From JAJRVH01 sp964505995 (GTDB lineage: Bacteria > Pseudomonadota > Zetaproteobacteria > Mariprofundales > Mariprofundaceae): 10,804 nucleotides of DNA. The DNA is taken from contig CAZDLB010000059.1 in NCBI GenBank assembly GCA_964505995.1, positions 1 through 10,804 of the forward strand, read 5' to 3'. Positions 1-7,485 of the stretch are shown here, piece by piece. Made by a program: the position numbers and the translations under genes. How positions within the stretch are numbered: position 1 is the stretch's first letter; each line of letters opens with the position of its first letter. Under the pieces are notes generated by a model, which was given only the letters and a program-made list of their open reading frames with translations, ran no database searches and was not told the DNA's origin.

Positions 1-1326
1 ATCATCGGCGCGGGGCTCGCCGGCAGCGAGGCTGCCTGGCAGCTGGCCCGGCGCGGCATCCCGGTGCGCCTGCATGAGATGCGGCCTGTGACGATGACGC
101 CGGCGCACAAGACGGACAAGTGCGCCGAGCTGGTCTGCTCCAATACCTTCCGCGCCGATCATCTGGAGAATGCGGTTGGCCTGCTGCATGAGGAGATGCG
201 GCGCATGGATTCGCTGATCATGCGCTGTGCCGACGAGGCGCGCATCCCGGCCGGCACGGCGCTGGCCGTGGACCGCGAGCAGTTCGCCGATCTGGTGACC
301 GAGGCGCTGAAAAAGGAGCCGCGGATCGAGTTCGTGCATGGCGAGGTCACGGAGATTCCGGCCGATGGCCTCGTGCTGATCGCGTCCGGCCCGCTGACCA
401 GCAACGCTTTGTTCGATGCGATCCAGAGGCTGACCGGCGAGGAGCACCTGAGCTTCTTCGACGCGATTGCGCCGGTGGTCGATGCCGAAACGGTGAACAT
501 GGACATCGCCTACTGGAAGAACCGCTATGACAAGAATGTCGGCGACGGTGAGGCCGGCGATTATCTGAACTGCCCGATGAACGAGGCGCAGTACCGGGCC
601 TTCATCCATGAGCTGGTGAATGCTGAGAAGGTGGCCTTCAAGGGCTTCGAGAACATCCCGTTCTTCGAGGGCTGCATGCCGATCGAGGAGATGGCCGAGC
701 GCGGCCTGGATACACCGCGTTTCGGGCCGATGAAGCCGGTCGGGCTGGAGCATCCGGTGTCTGGCGAGCGCTTCCATGCCGTCGTGCAGCTGCGGCGCGA
801 CAACCGCATGGGCAGCCTGCTGAACATGGTCGGCTTCCAGACGAAGATGAAATACGGCGAGCAGAAACGGGTCTTTCGCATGATTCCGGGACTGGAAAAC
901 GCCGAGTTCTTCCGGCTGGGCAGCCTGCACCGCAATACCTTCATCAAGTCGCCGGCGCTTCTGGACGGCACATTGCGGCTGAAGAAACAGCCGCGCATCC
1001 TGTTTGCCGGCCAGATCACCGGTGTCGAGGGCTATGTCGAGTCGGCGGCGATGGGCCTGATGGCAGGGCGCTTCCTGGCCGACATGGCGGCCGGGCGGGA
1101 GCCCGTTGCACCGCCCGAGGATACGGCGCATGGGGCGCTGCTGGCGCACATCTCCCGGACCCGCATCGAGGATTTCCAGCCGATGAACATCAATTTCGGG
1201 CTGCTGCCGCCGGGGCCGAAGAAGGACGGTAAGCGCAGGCTCGGCAAGGCCGAGCGCCGGCGGCTGGTGTCGGAGCGCGCGCTGGCCTCGCTGGATGCCT
1301 GGCTGCGATCCGGCACAGGTGTCTAG
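1..1326 (+). CDS. trmFO: Methylenetetrahydrofolate--tRNA-(uracil-5-)-methyltransferase TrmFO, 5' partial
   Basis: TrmFO is a cytoplasmic flavoprotein that makes 5-methyluridine at position 54 of the tRNA T-loop, taking the carbon from methylenetetrahydrofolate and reducing it with FADH2. The reading frame is open from base 1 and 441 residues are visible. They begin inside the N-terminal dinucleotide-binding motif (IIGAGLAGSEAAW), so only a handful of residues and the start codon lie outside the window. Family marks in order: TPAHKTDKCAELVCSN with the catalytic-type Cys at visible residue 46; GPLTSNAL; LNCPMNEAQYRAF; FFEGCMPIEEM with the second conserved Cys at residue 225; FGPMKPVGLEHPV; GLENAEFFRLGSLHRNTFI; AGQITGVEGYVESAAMG near the FAD site; and MNINFGLLPP. 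The length fits the family (about 435-450). The stop is TAG at 1324-1326, and the next gene starts over it. The protein is certain; its presence in this setting is discussed in the findings. Confidence 0.97.
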   Translation: MIGAGLAGSEAAWQLARRGIPVRLHEMRPVTMTPAHKTDKCAELVCSNTFRADHLENAVGLLHEEMRRMDSLIMRCADEARIPAGTALAVDREQFADLVTEALKKEPRIEFVHGEVTEIPADGLVLIASGPLTSNALFDAIQRLTGEEHLSFFDAIAPVVDAETVNMDIAYWKNRYDKNVGDGEAGDYLNCPMNEAQYRAFIHELVNAEKVAFKGFENIPFFEGCMPIEEMAERGLDTPRFGPMKPVGLEHPVSGERFHAVVQLRRDNRMGSLLNMVGFQTKMKYGEQKRVFRMIPGLENAEFFRLGSLHRNTFIKSPALLDGTLRLKKQPRILFAGQITGVEGYVESAAMGLMAGRFLADMAAGREPVAPPEDTAHGALLAHISRTRIEDFQPMNINFGLLPPGPKKDGKRRLGKAERRRLVSERALASLDAWLRSGTGV

Positions 1327-2143
1327 GCTTTGGCTTGGCATCTGGTTTGCAGGCTTCCTGTGCCTGATGCCATGCTGTCTCCAGGCCGGAGACTGGCCGC
1401 AGCTGAAGGACGATGAGGCCCGGCGCATCGCCGAGCAGATCTTTGACAATGAATGCGCTGGGCAAATTCGATGTCTGACCTCCTGGAACGAGGGCGAGGA
1501 GTTCGCCTCGCTCGGCATCGGGCATTTCATCTGGTATCCGGCCGGAGAAGCCCAGCGTTTCGAGGAAAGCTTTCCACGGCTGCGCGATTTCCTGATGCGC
1601 CAGGGGGTAGAACTGCCGGCCTGGCTGCGTCAGGCCCGGCATTGCCCGTGGCCGGATCGTCAGAGTTTTCTGCGCGGCGAGAACAGTGAGAAGATGCGGC
1701 AGCTGCGTCGCATCCTGCAGCAGAATTTCGATCTTCAGGCCAGGTTTATGGTACAGCGGATGCAAGGGGCTCTGGCGCGCATCGAACAGGCCGCCGATCC
1801 GGAAACGGCCGCGCATGTGCGCAGGCAGTTCCTACGGCTGGCGTCCTCGCCGATGGGCTATTACCCGCTGGTGGACTATGTCAATTTCAAGGGCGAGGGG
1901 ACAAGTCCGCGCGAGCGCTATCAGGGGGTCGGCTGGGGGCTGATGCAGGTACTGGGGGAGATGTCCGGCGATGCGGTCGGACTGGAGGCCATCGCCGGCT
2001 TCGCCGCCGCGGCCGGGCGGGTGCTGCGTCGCCGCGTGGCGCTGTCGCCGCCGGAGCGCAACGAGCGCCGCTGGCTGCCCGGCTGGCTTGCGCGGCTGAA
2101 AACCTATGTGCGCGTAGCCGAGCCCTATGACGGCCTGCGCTAG
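1319..2143 (+). CDS. Exported protein with T4-lysozyme-like GIGH motif, function unknown
   Basis: I do not recognise a named gene. From the GTG at 1319 the product is 274 residues. Residues 1-23 look like a Sec signal peptide (SRLW, hydrophobic core, cleavage after CLQA before GDWP), so it should act in the periplasm. Residues 45-69 hold a Glu (NECAG) followed by WNEGEEFASLGIGHF. The SLGIGH segment resembles TIGIGH of T4-type lysozyme, where a catalytic Glu precedes it. A second block, FIWYPAGEAQRFEESFP, looks family-specific, and MGYYPLVDYVNFKGEG follows in the C-terminal half. A role in peptidoglycan cleavage is inference. The start is uncertain: ATG 1295 is in frame and overlaps trmFO by 32 bases, and neither start has a strong ribosome site. 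GTG 1319 gives the better signal peptide and overlaps the trmFO stop. Its own stop shares CTAG with convergent hda. Confidence 0.75.
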   Translation: MSRLWLGIWFAGFLCLMPCCLQAGDWPQLKDDEARRIAEQIFDNECAGQIRCLTSWNEGEEFASLGIGHFIWYPAGEAQRFEESFPRLRDFLMRQGVELPAWLRQARHCPWPDRQSFLRGENSEKMRQLRRILQQNFDLQARFMVQRMQGALARIEQAADPETAAHVRRQFLRLASSPMGYYPLVDYVNFKGEGTSPRERYQGVGWGLMQVLGEMSGDAVGLEAIAGFAAAAGRVLRRRVALSPPERNERRWLPGWLARLKTYVRVAEPYDGLR

Positions 2144-2853
2144 GCCTGTGCGCTGATCGCATCGAGCTGATCGGCGATCCACTGGCGGCTTAAGCGTTTC
2201 CGGCGGTTGGCCAGCGACAATCGCTCCAGCCGGATCATCGCAGGCACCAGCGCCTCCAGACGGCGCGGCAGCCGCTCCAGCAGCGCATCCATGGCCCGCG
2301 TATCCATCTGCCATTGCAGCGAGGCGGCCACGGAGGCCAGCACGGCCTTCAGTTCACGCTCCGTGGCCGGCGGCCGGCATTCGAGGTGTTCCATGCTGCC
2401 CTTCAGGCGGCTCATCAGTTCGGGCGGCGCGTCGGATTCGCTGGCGGGACGCCAGGCGATGACGAGAGGCCGATGCTGCTCCCGGGCGCGTTCCAGCAGA
2501 TGGAACAGGGCCAGTCCGAGATTGACCGGCAGGCGGCCGGCCGGCACATCCACGGCCCAGTGGGCATGCGGTTCCAGCTGCCTGAGCCATTGCTGAACCA
2601 GCGCCAGGGACGGCGCCTGCGATGCGGACGGCAGCGACAGCAGTCCCAGGTTGCGGTGTTCGGCCTTGAGCAGGCGCAACAGATGCGACTTGCCGCTGAC
2701 AGCCTGCGAGGTCAGCCAGATGCGGCCGCCATGCACCAGCCACAGCGCCAGCCGGTTGGCCGCGTCCTCCACACCCGCATGACGCACCCAGTCGCCATAG
2801 CTGAAGCGGCTCGGAATGGTGAGCGGCAGGGCCTGCTGCTGTGCTTGCGACAT
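2140..2853 (-). CDS. hda: DnaA regulatory inactivator Hda
   Basis: Hda is a short AAA+ protein related to DnaA. Bound to the DNA-loaded sliding clamp, it promotes hydrolysis of DnaA-ATP and so limits replication initiation. This copy has 237 residues, close to the usual 230-250. The N-terminus carries a clamp-binding-type motif (QQALPL, residues 6-11). A Walker A region follows at 49-58 (SQAVSGKSHL), aligned with GAGRSHLL of E. coli Hda. The Walker B region is weak (WAVDV, Asp102). ELMSRL at 145-150 matches DLASRL of E. coli Hda and contains the probable arginine finger, Arg149. The C-terminal helices (MIRLERLSLANRRKRLS) match the lid end of the family. The start at 2853 overlaps the stop of the upstream phosphatidyltransferase gene as TGATG, which suggests translational coupling. 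A longer in-frame start at 2919 would add 22 residues lying inside that gene and is less likely. Confidence 0.9.
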   Translation of the reverse strand: MSQAQQQALPLTIPSRFSYGDWVRHAGVEDAANRLALWLVHGGRIWLTSQAVSGKSHLLRLLKAEHRNLGLLSLPSASQAPSLALVQQWLRQLEPHAHWAVDVPAGRLPVNLGLALFHLLERAREQHRPLVIAWRPASESDAPPELMSRLKGSMEHLECRPPATERELKAVLASVAASLQWQMDTRAMDALLERLPRRLEALVPAMIRLERLSLANRRKRLSRQWIADQLDAISAQA

Positions 2854-3410
2854 CAGCGGTCTTCGGCGGTGACGGCCTTGCGCATCCAGACCACCATGTA
2901 CTGGATGCCGGAGATGCATGTCAGCAGGAAGGTTGCCCAGACGAGCAGCTGCACGATGGACTCTCCGGGGAGTTGCCAGGCCATCTGCGCCAGCACGGCC
3001 AGAACATAGAGGATCTGGAAGAAGGTCGTGGCCTTGGAGGCCAGCGAGGGCTGCATCTCAAGCCGGCGCGTGACCAGTTCGTAGGCGATGGCGCCGATGA
3101 CGATGACGATATCGCGGAAGATGACCGCAATGAACAGGAAAAGCGGTACCTGATGCATGACGAACAGCGTGACGAAGGAGCCGATGAGCATCAGCTTGTC
3201 CGCCAGCGGATCCATGTAGGCGCCGACGACGCTGCGCTGGTCGAAATAGCGGGCGATGGCGCCATCGAGCATGTCGGTCAGCCCCGCGATGGCCATCAGC
3301 AGCAGGGCCAGCACCGGCTGCTGCTCAAGGATCGCATAGATGATGAAGGGCGTGAGCAGGATGCGGCCGAGCGTCAGCAGGTTCGGGATATTGAGGATGC
3401 GCTCCTGCAT
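2853..3410 (-). CDS. CDP-alcohol phosphatidyltransferase family membrane protein (PgsA or CRLS-type cardiolipin synthase)
   Basis: Members move a phosphatidyl group from CDP-diacylglycerol to an alcohol in the inner membrane. The 185-residue product starts MQERILNIPNLLTLGRILL, typical of the family. It carries the full signature DG-x2-AR-x8-G-x3-D-x3-D within the span DGAIARYF to MDPLADK. It has several hydrophobic segments, roughly residues 10-45, 75-115 and 140-175. PgsA (phosphatidylglycerophosphate synthase) is the usual label and the length fits. However, the downstream FRDIVIVIGAIAY and PSLASKATTFFQ resemble eukaryotic-type cardiolipin synthase (RD, then P-x3-SK-x2-T-x2-Q) rather than the REI...ALREW of E. 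coli PgsA, so I leave the symbol empty. ATG 3410 lies five bases beyond the DUF2066 stop and the gene's own stop overlaps the hda start, placing it third in the sspB operon. A longer in-frame ORF to 3476 is only overlap with the DUF2066 gene. Confidence 0.88.
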   Translation of the reverse strand: MQERILNIPNLLTLGRILLTPFIIYAILEQQPVLALLLMAIAGLTDMLDGAIARYFDQRSVVGAYMDPLADKLMLIGSFVTLFVMHQVPLFLFIAVIFRDIVIVIGAIAYELVTRRLEMQPSLASKATTFFQILYVLAVLAQMAWQLPGESIVQLLVWATFLLTCISGIQYMVVWMRKAVTAEDR

Positions 3411-3415
3411 CGGGC

Positions 3416-4435
3416 TTATTGCGCCAGCCAGCCGTCGGGCGTGGGCTGGGCGTTCAGTCCGTGCTGGGCCAGCCACTGCGCCAGCCAGCCGTCATCGCTG
3501 CCGTTCGCCAGCAGCAGGCGGTACTGGCGCACCTCGGCTCCAAGCAGGGTCGGAATCAGGGCCGCAACACGCGGATCCCTGCTCAGGTCCTGCTCGAAGA
3601 GCACCTGTTCCGGCAGGGAGGCCCTTCGATGGATCGTGATGCGGATGCCGGGCTCCTCCTGCAGGCGGGCCTGGGCATACGGGTCGGCATAGGCGTCCGG
3701 CGCCAGGCTGGCATAAGGGCTTGTCGCGGGAGCGGCGTAGATATCCGCTGCCACCTCCGTCACCTGCGCCTCTGGAGCAATGACGGCGGCATCGCGCGCC
3801 TGCATCAGAATCTCCAGAAGCCAAGACTCAAGCTGGGGCAGCGGATCGCCGGCAGCCAGAGTCCGGGTCTGCTGCATCTCGCCGAGCCTCGAGGTGCCAC
3901 GGACGCTCAGGGCCACCTGATGGCGATCCAGCCAGCGCCATTGCAGCACCAGACTTTCGCCGAGGCTGTCGAGCACATATCCCAGCCTGGAAGCCTCGCG
4001 TTCGGCGAACTCGCGCAGCATCTGGGCTGACTGGTTCATCGGCAGGCCGGCGGCATTGCGCAGACGAATCTCGAGGTTCCATGTCGGAGGCTCGGCAATG
4101 AACGGGATCTTCCTTTCCCGCAGAAAGGCCTTGACGCGGTCGGCATGGAAGACGATGCGCATGCCTTCGGGAGTTGGCTGGGCACGCTGCATGAAGCGCA
4201 CGGCCTGGTTGCCCCCTGGAAGATCCCCGGCATGGGACTGCGGCACCAGCCGCTGCCACAGCTGCTTCAGCGCCAGTCCCGCGGCATGGCGCACATCCGC
4301 ATGCAGTTCGCGCAGGCTCGGGCCCTGCTGTTCATCGGCCAGCACATCGACGATCATGCGGGGATCGTCCGCGGCATGGGCGGCCGTGGGGGCAAGGCCC
4401 AGCAGCAGCCCCAGAAGCATCAGGGATCGGAGCAC
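3416..4435 (-). CDS. DUF2066 domain-containing exported protein
   Basis: This is a conserved gammaproteobacterial family without a known function, often found beside hda. Read from GTG at 4435 the product is 339 residues. It begins LRSLMLLGLLLGLAPTAAHA, a clear Sec signal peptide with an AHA cleavage site after residue 21, so the mature protein should be periplasmic or outer-membrane associated. DUF2066-like segments follow: DPRMIVDVLA, HAAGLALKQLWQRLV, VRFMQRAQPTPEGMRIVF and FIAEPPTWNLEIRL, then QWRWLDRHQVALSVRG in the middle. The GTG overlaps the sspB stop as TAGTG. It keeps Arg3 ahead of the hydrophobic core, which the alternative ATG at 4420 would lose. A longer frame to 4597 is only overlap with sspB. 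The C-terminus (QWLAQHGLNAQPTPDGWLAQ) ends five bases before the phosphatidyltransferase gene. Confidence 0.85.
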   Translation of the reverse strand: MLRSLMLLGLLLGLAPTAAHAADDPRMIVDVLADEQQGPSLRELHADVRHAAGLALKQLWQRLVPQSHAGDLPGGNQAVRFMQRAQPTPEGMRIVFHADRVKAFLRERKIPFIAEPPTWNLEIRLRNAAGLPMNQSAQMLREFAEREASRLGYVLDSLGESLVLQWRWLDRHQVALSVRGTSRLGEMQQTRTLAAGDPLPQLESWLLEILMQARDAAVIAPEAQVTEVAADIYAAPATSPYASLAPDAYADPYAQARLQEEPGIRITIHRRASLPEQVLFEQDLSRDPRVAALIPTLLGAEVRQYRLLLANGSDDGWLAQWLAQHGLNAQPTPDGWLAQ

Positions 4436-4908
4436 TACTTGATGACCCGCAGGTGACCGACCCTGCGGCCCTTGCCCTCGCTCTTGTCGCTCTGGCCGGA
4501 TGCCGGTTCTTCCGGGACCGGCCTGGCAGCCGTATCCGGCTGCTGGATGTTGCGGCGCACCGCGCGCACGATGGACTGGATCATCTCCGGCACGCAATCG
4601 TCCCAGATGATGCCCTGCTCAAGATCGCCCTCAGGAAGGTAGGCGGCCCAGATCGCATGCATCGGGATGCGGCAGGGATAGACCTGGCCCGAGAAGGAGA
4701 AATCCGATTCGAGCATGTCGTCGCGGATGAAGATCGGCTGCGGCATGCGCGTATTGAGCACCAGTCTGAGCGCCGGGTCGCCGCGGAAATGCTCGGGCAC
4801 ATCAACCTCTTCCAGCGTCGCATTGACGACGATGTAGATGCGGCCATGGCGGGCGAAGTATTCGCGCAGCTGTTTGGCCTTGGCCGCATCGGAGAAACTC
4901 AGGCTCAT
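4435..4908 (-). CDS. sspB: ClpXP protease specificity-enhancing factor SspB
   Basis: SspB binds ssrA-tagged proteins released from stalled ribosomes and delivers them to the ClpXP protease in the cytoplasm. The 157-residue product has the two expected parts. A folded substrate-binding domain covers residues 1 to about 120 (LREYFARHGRIYIVVNATLEEVDVP; LVLNTRMPQPIFIRDDMLESDFSFSG; VYPCRIPMHAIWAAY). A flexible, charged linker then leads to a short C-terminal ClpX-binding tail, GRRVGHLRVIK, which matches GGRPALRVVK of E. coli SspB. ATG 4908 has a good ribosome site (GGAGG, five bases upstream). In E. coli sspB lies directly behind sspA; here the upstream gene is rnpB and sspB is the first gene of an operon with DUF2066, phosphatidyltransferase and hda. 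Its stop is overlapped by the GTG of the next gene. Confidence 0.92.
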   Translation of the reverse strand: MSLSFSDAAKAKQLREYFARHGRIYIVVNATLEEVDVPEHFRGDPALRLVLNTRMPQPIFIRDDMLESDFSFSGQVYPCRIPMHAIWAAYLPEGDLEQGIIWDDCVPEMIQSIVRAVRRNIQQPDTAARPVPEEPASGQSDKSEGKGRRVGHLRVIK

Positions 4909-4926
4909 GACAACCTCCGGTCAGCG

Positions 4927-4946
4927 TGCAGCCAAGCTTACCTGCA
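4927..4946. promoter_or_regulatory. Imperfect 20-bp palindrome between rnpB and sspB
   Basis: The 20 bases from 4927 to 4946 form an imperfect inverted repeat: TGCAG and CTGCA arms around a central AAGCTT, with one mismatch and one G-T pair. It lies about 20 bases before the sspB start and overlaps the candidate sspB -10. It could be a small operator, or a weak hairpin at the end of the rnpB transcript, since no U-run follows. No function can be assigned from sequence alone. Confidence 0.25.
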
Positions 4947-4963
4947 AGCCGGGCGATAGACAA
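4935..4963 (-). promoter_or_regulatory. Weak candidate promoter for the sspB operon
   Basis: On the minus strand TTGTCT (4958-4963) and TAAGCT (4935-4940) are spaced by 17 bases, just beyond the end of rnpB, with the sspB ATG about 20 bases below the expected start site. Matches to the sigma-70 consensus are four of six and three of six, so this is weak. Read-through from rnpB is the alternative, as I see no convincing intrinsic terminator between them. Confidence 0.28.
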
Positions 4964-4966
4964 AGA

Positions 4967-5329
<363 letters not shown>

Positions 5330-5335
5330 AGACGC

Positions 5336-5341
5336 ATTCTA
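5336..5341 (-). promoter_or_regulatory. -10 box of the rnpB promoter
   Basis: TAGAAT on the minus strand matches five of six consensus positions and ends seven bases before the predicted 5' end of RNase P RNA, the correct distance for a -10 element. No good -35 hexamer is visible; GTGCAT at 5359-5364 is the nearest, at a 17-base spacing. Confidence 0.55.
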
Positions 5342-5409
5342 CCGCGGCTGGAGCGATGATGCACGACGAGGCTTGTTCCCGGCCGGAAAGCGCTGCAGCG
5401 TTGCCCGCC

Positions 5410-7446
5410 ATGACGAAGATCGCATCCAACCCCCTGATTCAGAGCCTGGAAACGGAGCTGCCGCTGTTCGACCGCATCCGGCCGGAACATGTGCTGCCGG
5501 CGCTGGAGCATGTGTTGGAGAAGAACCGGCAGGAACTGGAGCGCCTGGTCAGGCTTCAGGAGCCGGACTGGGCCAGCCTGATGCTGCCGCTGGAGGCGAT
5601 GGATGAACGGCTTTCACGCGTCTGGGGGCCGGTGGCGCACCTGAATGCGGTCTGCGATTCCGACGATCTTCGTCCGGTCTATCAGCAGGGCGTGGCGCGC
5701 GTGGCCGAATGGCATGCCGAGATGGCCCAGAACAAGGCGCTGTATGCGGCCATTCGCAGCGTGCGCGAGCGGCCGGATTTCGCGCTGCTTTCGCGCGAGC
5801 GCCAGCGGATCATCGAGCATGCGATCCGGGATTTCCGGCTGGCCGGCGCCGAGCTGGAAGGTGAGGCGGCCGAACGCTTCAAGGCCATTCGCATGCGCCT
5901 GTCCGAGCTGGCGACGCTGTTCGAGCAGCATGTGCTCGATGCCACGCGCGCCTTCGAGCTGCATCTGACGGACCGCGCCGAGCTGGCCGGACTGCCGGAG
6001 TCGGTGCTGGCCGCGGCCGCGCAGCGCGCCCGGGCGAAGCATCTGGATGGCTGGCTGTTCACGCTGGATGCGCCGTCCTATATCCCGTTCATGCAATATG
6101 CCGAGGCCCGCGATCTGCGCGAGAGGATGTATCGCGCCTTCGTGACACGAGCATCCTCCGGCGCGCTGGACAACACGCCCGTCATCGAGGAGCTGCTGCG
6201 GCTGCGTCATGAGGCCGCGACCCTTCTGGGATTCGCAAACTATGCCGAGTATTCGCTGGCCACGAAGATGGCGGCCGATATCGGGGAGGTGACCGGTTTT
6301 CTGCGCGAGCTGGCGGCAAAAAGCCGGCCGATGGCCGAGGCCGAGCTGGCCGAGCTGCAGGCCTTTGCTTCAGAGGAGCTGGGGCTGGATGAGCTGCAGG
6401 CCTGGGACATCCCGTTTGCCTCCGAGCGCCTGCGTCAGCAGACCTATGCGATCTCGCAGGAGGAGCTGAAGCCGTATTTTCCCGAAGATAAGGTGCTGGA
6501 AGGGCTCTTTGCGCTGGTGGAAAGGCTGTACGGCATTCGCATCCGCGAGCGCGATGATGTGCCGAAGTGGCATGAAAGCGTGCGTCATTTCGAGATCTTC
6601 GAGGGCGATGCGAAGATCGCCGCCTTCTATCTCGATCCCTATGCCCGGGCGCACAAGCGCGGCGGCGCATGGATGGATGAATGCATCAGCCGCTGGCGCA
6701 GGCCCGACGGCTCCGTGCAGTTGCCGGTGGCCTATCTGGTCTGCAACTTCGACTCGCCCGTGGATGGTCGCCCGGCGCTGTGGACGCACGATGAGGTCAC
6801 GACATTGTTCCATGAGTTCGGCCATGGCCTGCATCACATGCTGACGGAGGCGTGCGAGCTCGGGGTTTCAGGCATTCGCGGTGTGCCGTGGGATGCGGTC
6901 GAGCTGCCCAGCCAGTTCATGGAGAACTTCTGCTGGGAGCGGGAGGTCGTGGATCTGTTCTCCGGCCATTTCGAAACCGGCGAGAAGCTTCCAGAGCCTC
7001 TGTTCGAGCGCATGCGCGCGGCGAAGAACTTCCAGTCCGGCATGCAGATGCTGCGGCAGATCGAGTTTGCGCTGTTCGATTTCGAGCTGCACTGCATGGA
7101 TGTCCGCAGCGGCGAGCAGGTGCAGCAGGTTCTCGACCGCGTGCGCCAGGAGGTGGCCGTGATCCTGCCGCCGGCATTCAACCGCTTTCAGCACGGCTTT
7201 TCGCATATCTTCGCCGGCGGCTACGCGGCCGGCTATTACTCCTACAAATGGGCCGAGGTGCTTTCAAGCGATGTCTATGCCGCCTTCGAGGAGGAAGGGG
7301 TGCTCAATCCGAATACGGCCAGACGCTTTCGCGAGCATATCCTGTCCATCGGCGGCAGCGACGATATTGCCAGGGCCTTCGAGCGCTTCCGTGGCCGCAA
7401 GCCGTCAGTCGAGGCGCTGCTGCGCCATTCGGGCATTTCGAGCTGA
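5410..7446 (+). CDS. prlC: Oligopeptidase A (M3 family zinc metallopeptidase)
   Basis: Oligopeptidase A (PrlC/OpdA) is a cytoplasmic zinc peptidase that degrades short peptides, including cleaved signal peptides. From ATG 5410 the product is 678 residues, against 680 in E. coli. The N-terminus (NPLIQSLETELPLFDRIRPEHVLPAL) matches the family start. The zinc site is HEFGH at 468-472 (TLFHEFGHGLHHML), with the third ligand likely Glu498 in VELPSQFMENFCWE. The C-terminal FSHIFAGGYAAGYYSYKWAEVLSSD is typical of M3 enzymes. The start is debatable: ATG 5359 has a GGAG five bases upstream and would add 17 residues with no family match, and it leaves only about 30 bases to the 5' end of divergent rnpB. 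ATG 5410 has no clear ribosome site but fits the family. The frame stays open back to 5005, through rnpB, which is not coding. Confidence 0.95.
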   Translation: MTKIASNPLIQSLETELPLFDRIRPEHVLPALEHVLEKNRQELERLVRLQEPDWASLMLPLEAMDERLSRVWGPVAHLNAVCDSDDLRPVYQQGVARVAEWHAEMAQNKALYAAIRSVRERPDFALLSRERQRIIEHAIRDFRLAGAELEGEAAERFKAIRMRLSELATLFEQHVLDATRAFELHLTDRAELAGLPESVLAAAAQRARAKHLDGWLFTLDAPSYIPFMQYAEARDLRERMYRAFVTRASSGALDNTPVIEELLRLRHEAATLLGFANYAEYSLATKMAADIGEVTGFLRELAAKSRPMAEAELAELQAFASEELGLDELQAWDIPFASERLRQQTYAISQEELKPYFPEDKVLEGLFALVERLYGIRIRERDDVPKWHESVRHFEIFEGDAKIAAFYLDPYARAHKRGGAWMDECISRWRRPDGSVQLPVAYLVCNFDSPVDGRPALWTHDEVTTLFHEFGHGLHHMLTEACELGVSGIRGVPWDAVELPSQFMENFCWEREVVDLFSGHFETGEKLPEPLFERMRAAKNFQSGMQMLRQIEFALFDFELHCMDVRSGEQVQQVLDRVRQEVAVILPPAFNRFQHGFSHIFAGGYAAGYYSYKWAEVLSSDVYAAFEEEGVLNPNTARRFREHILSIGGSDDIARAFERFRGRKPSVEALLRHSGISS

Positions 7447-7485
7447 TTGCCTCCCGACCTGCTATCCTATGGTCAGGAGGTGGGC

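Noticed and set aside
2314..3009. 231-residue plus-strand frame opposite hda
   Set aside because: No recognisable motif and no ribosome site; the minus strand encodes Hda with matching motifs.
2841..3692. 283-residue plus-strand frame opposite the phosphatidyltransferase gene
   Set aside because: Very rich in Asp, Glu, Gln and His with no motif; it mirrors the real minus-strand gene.
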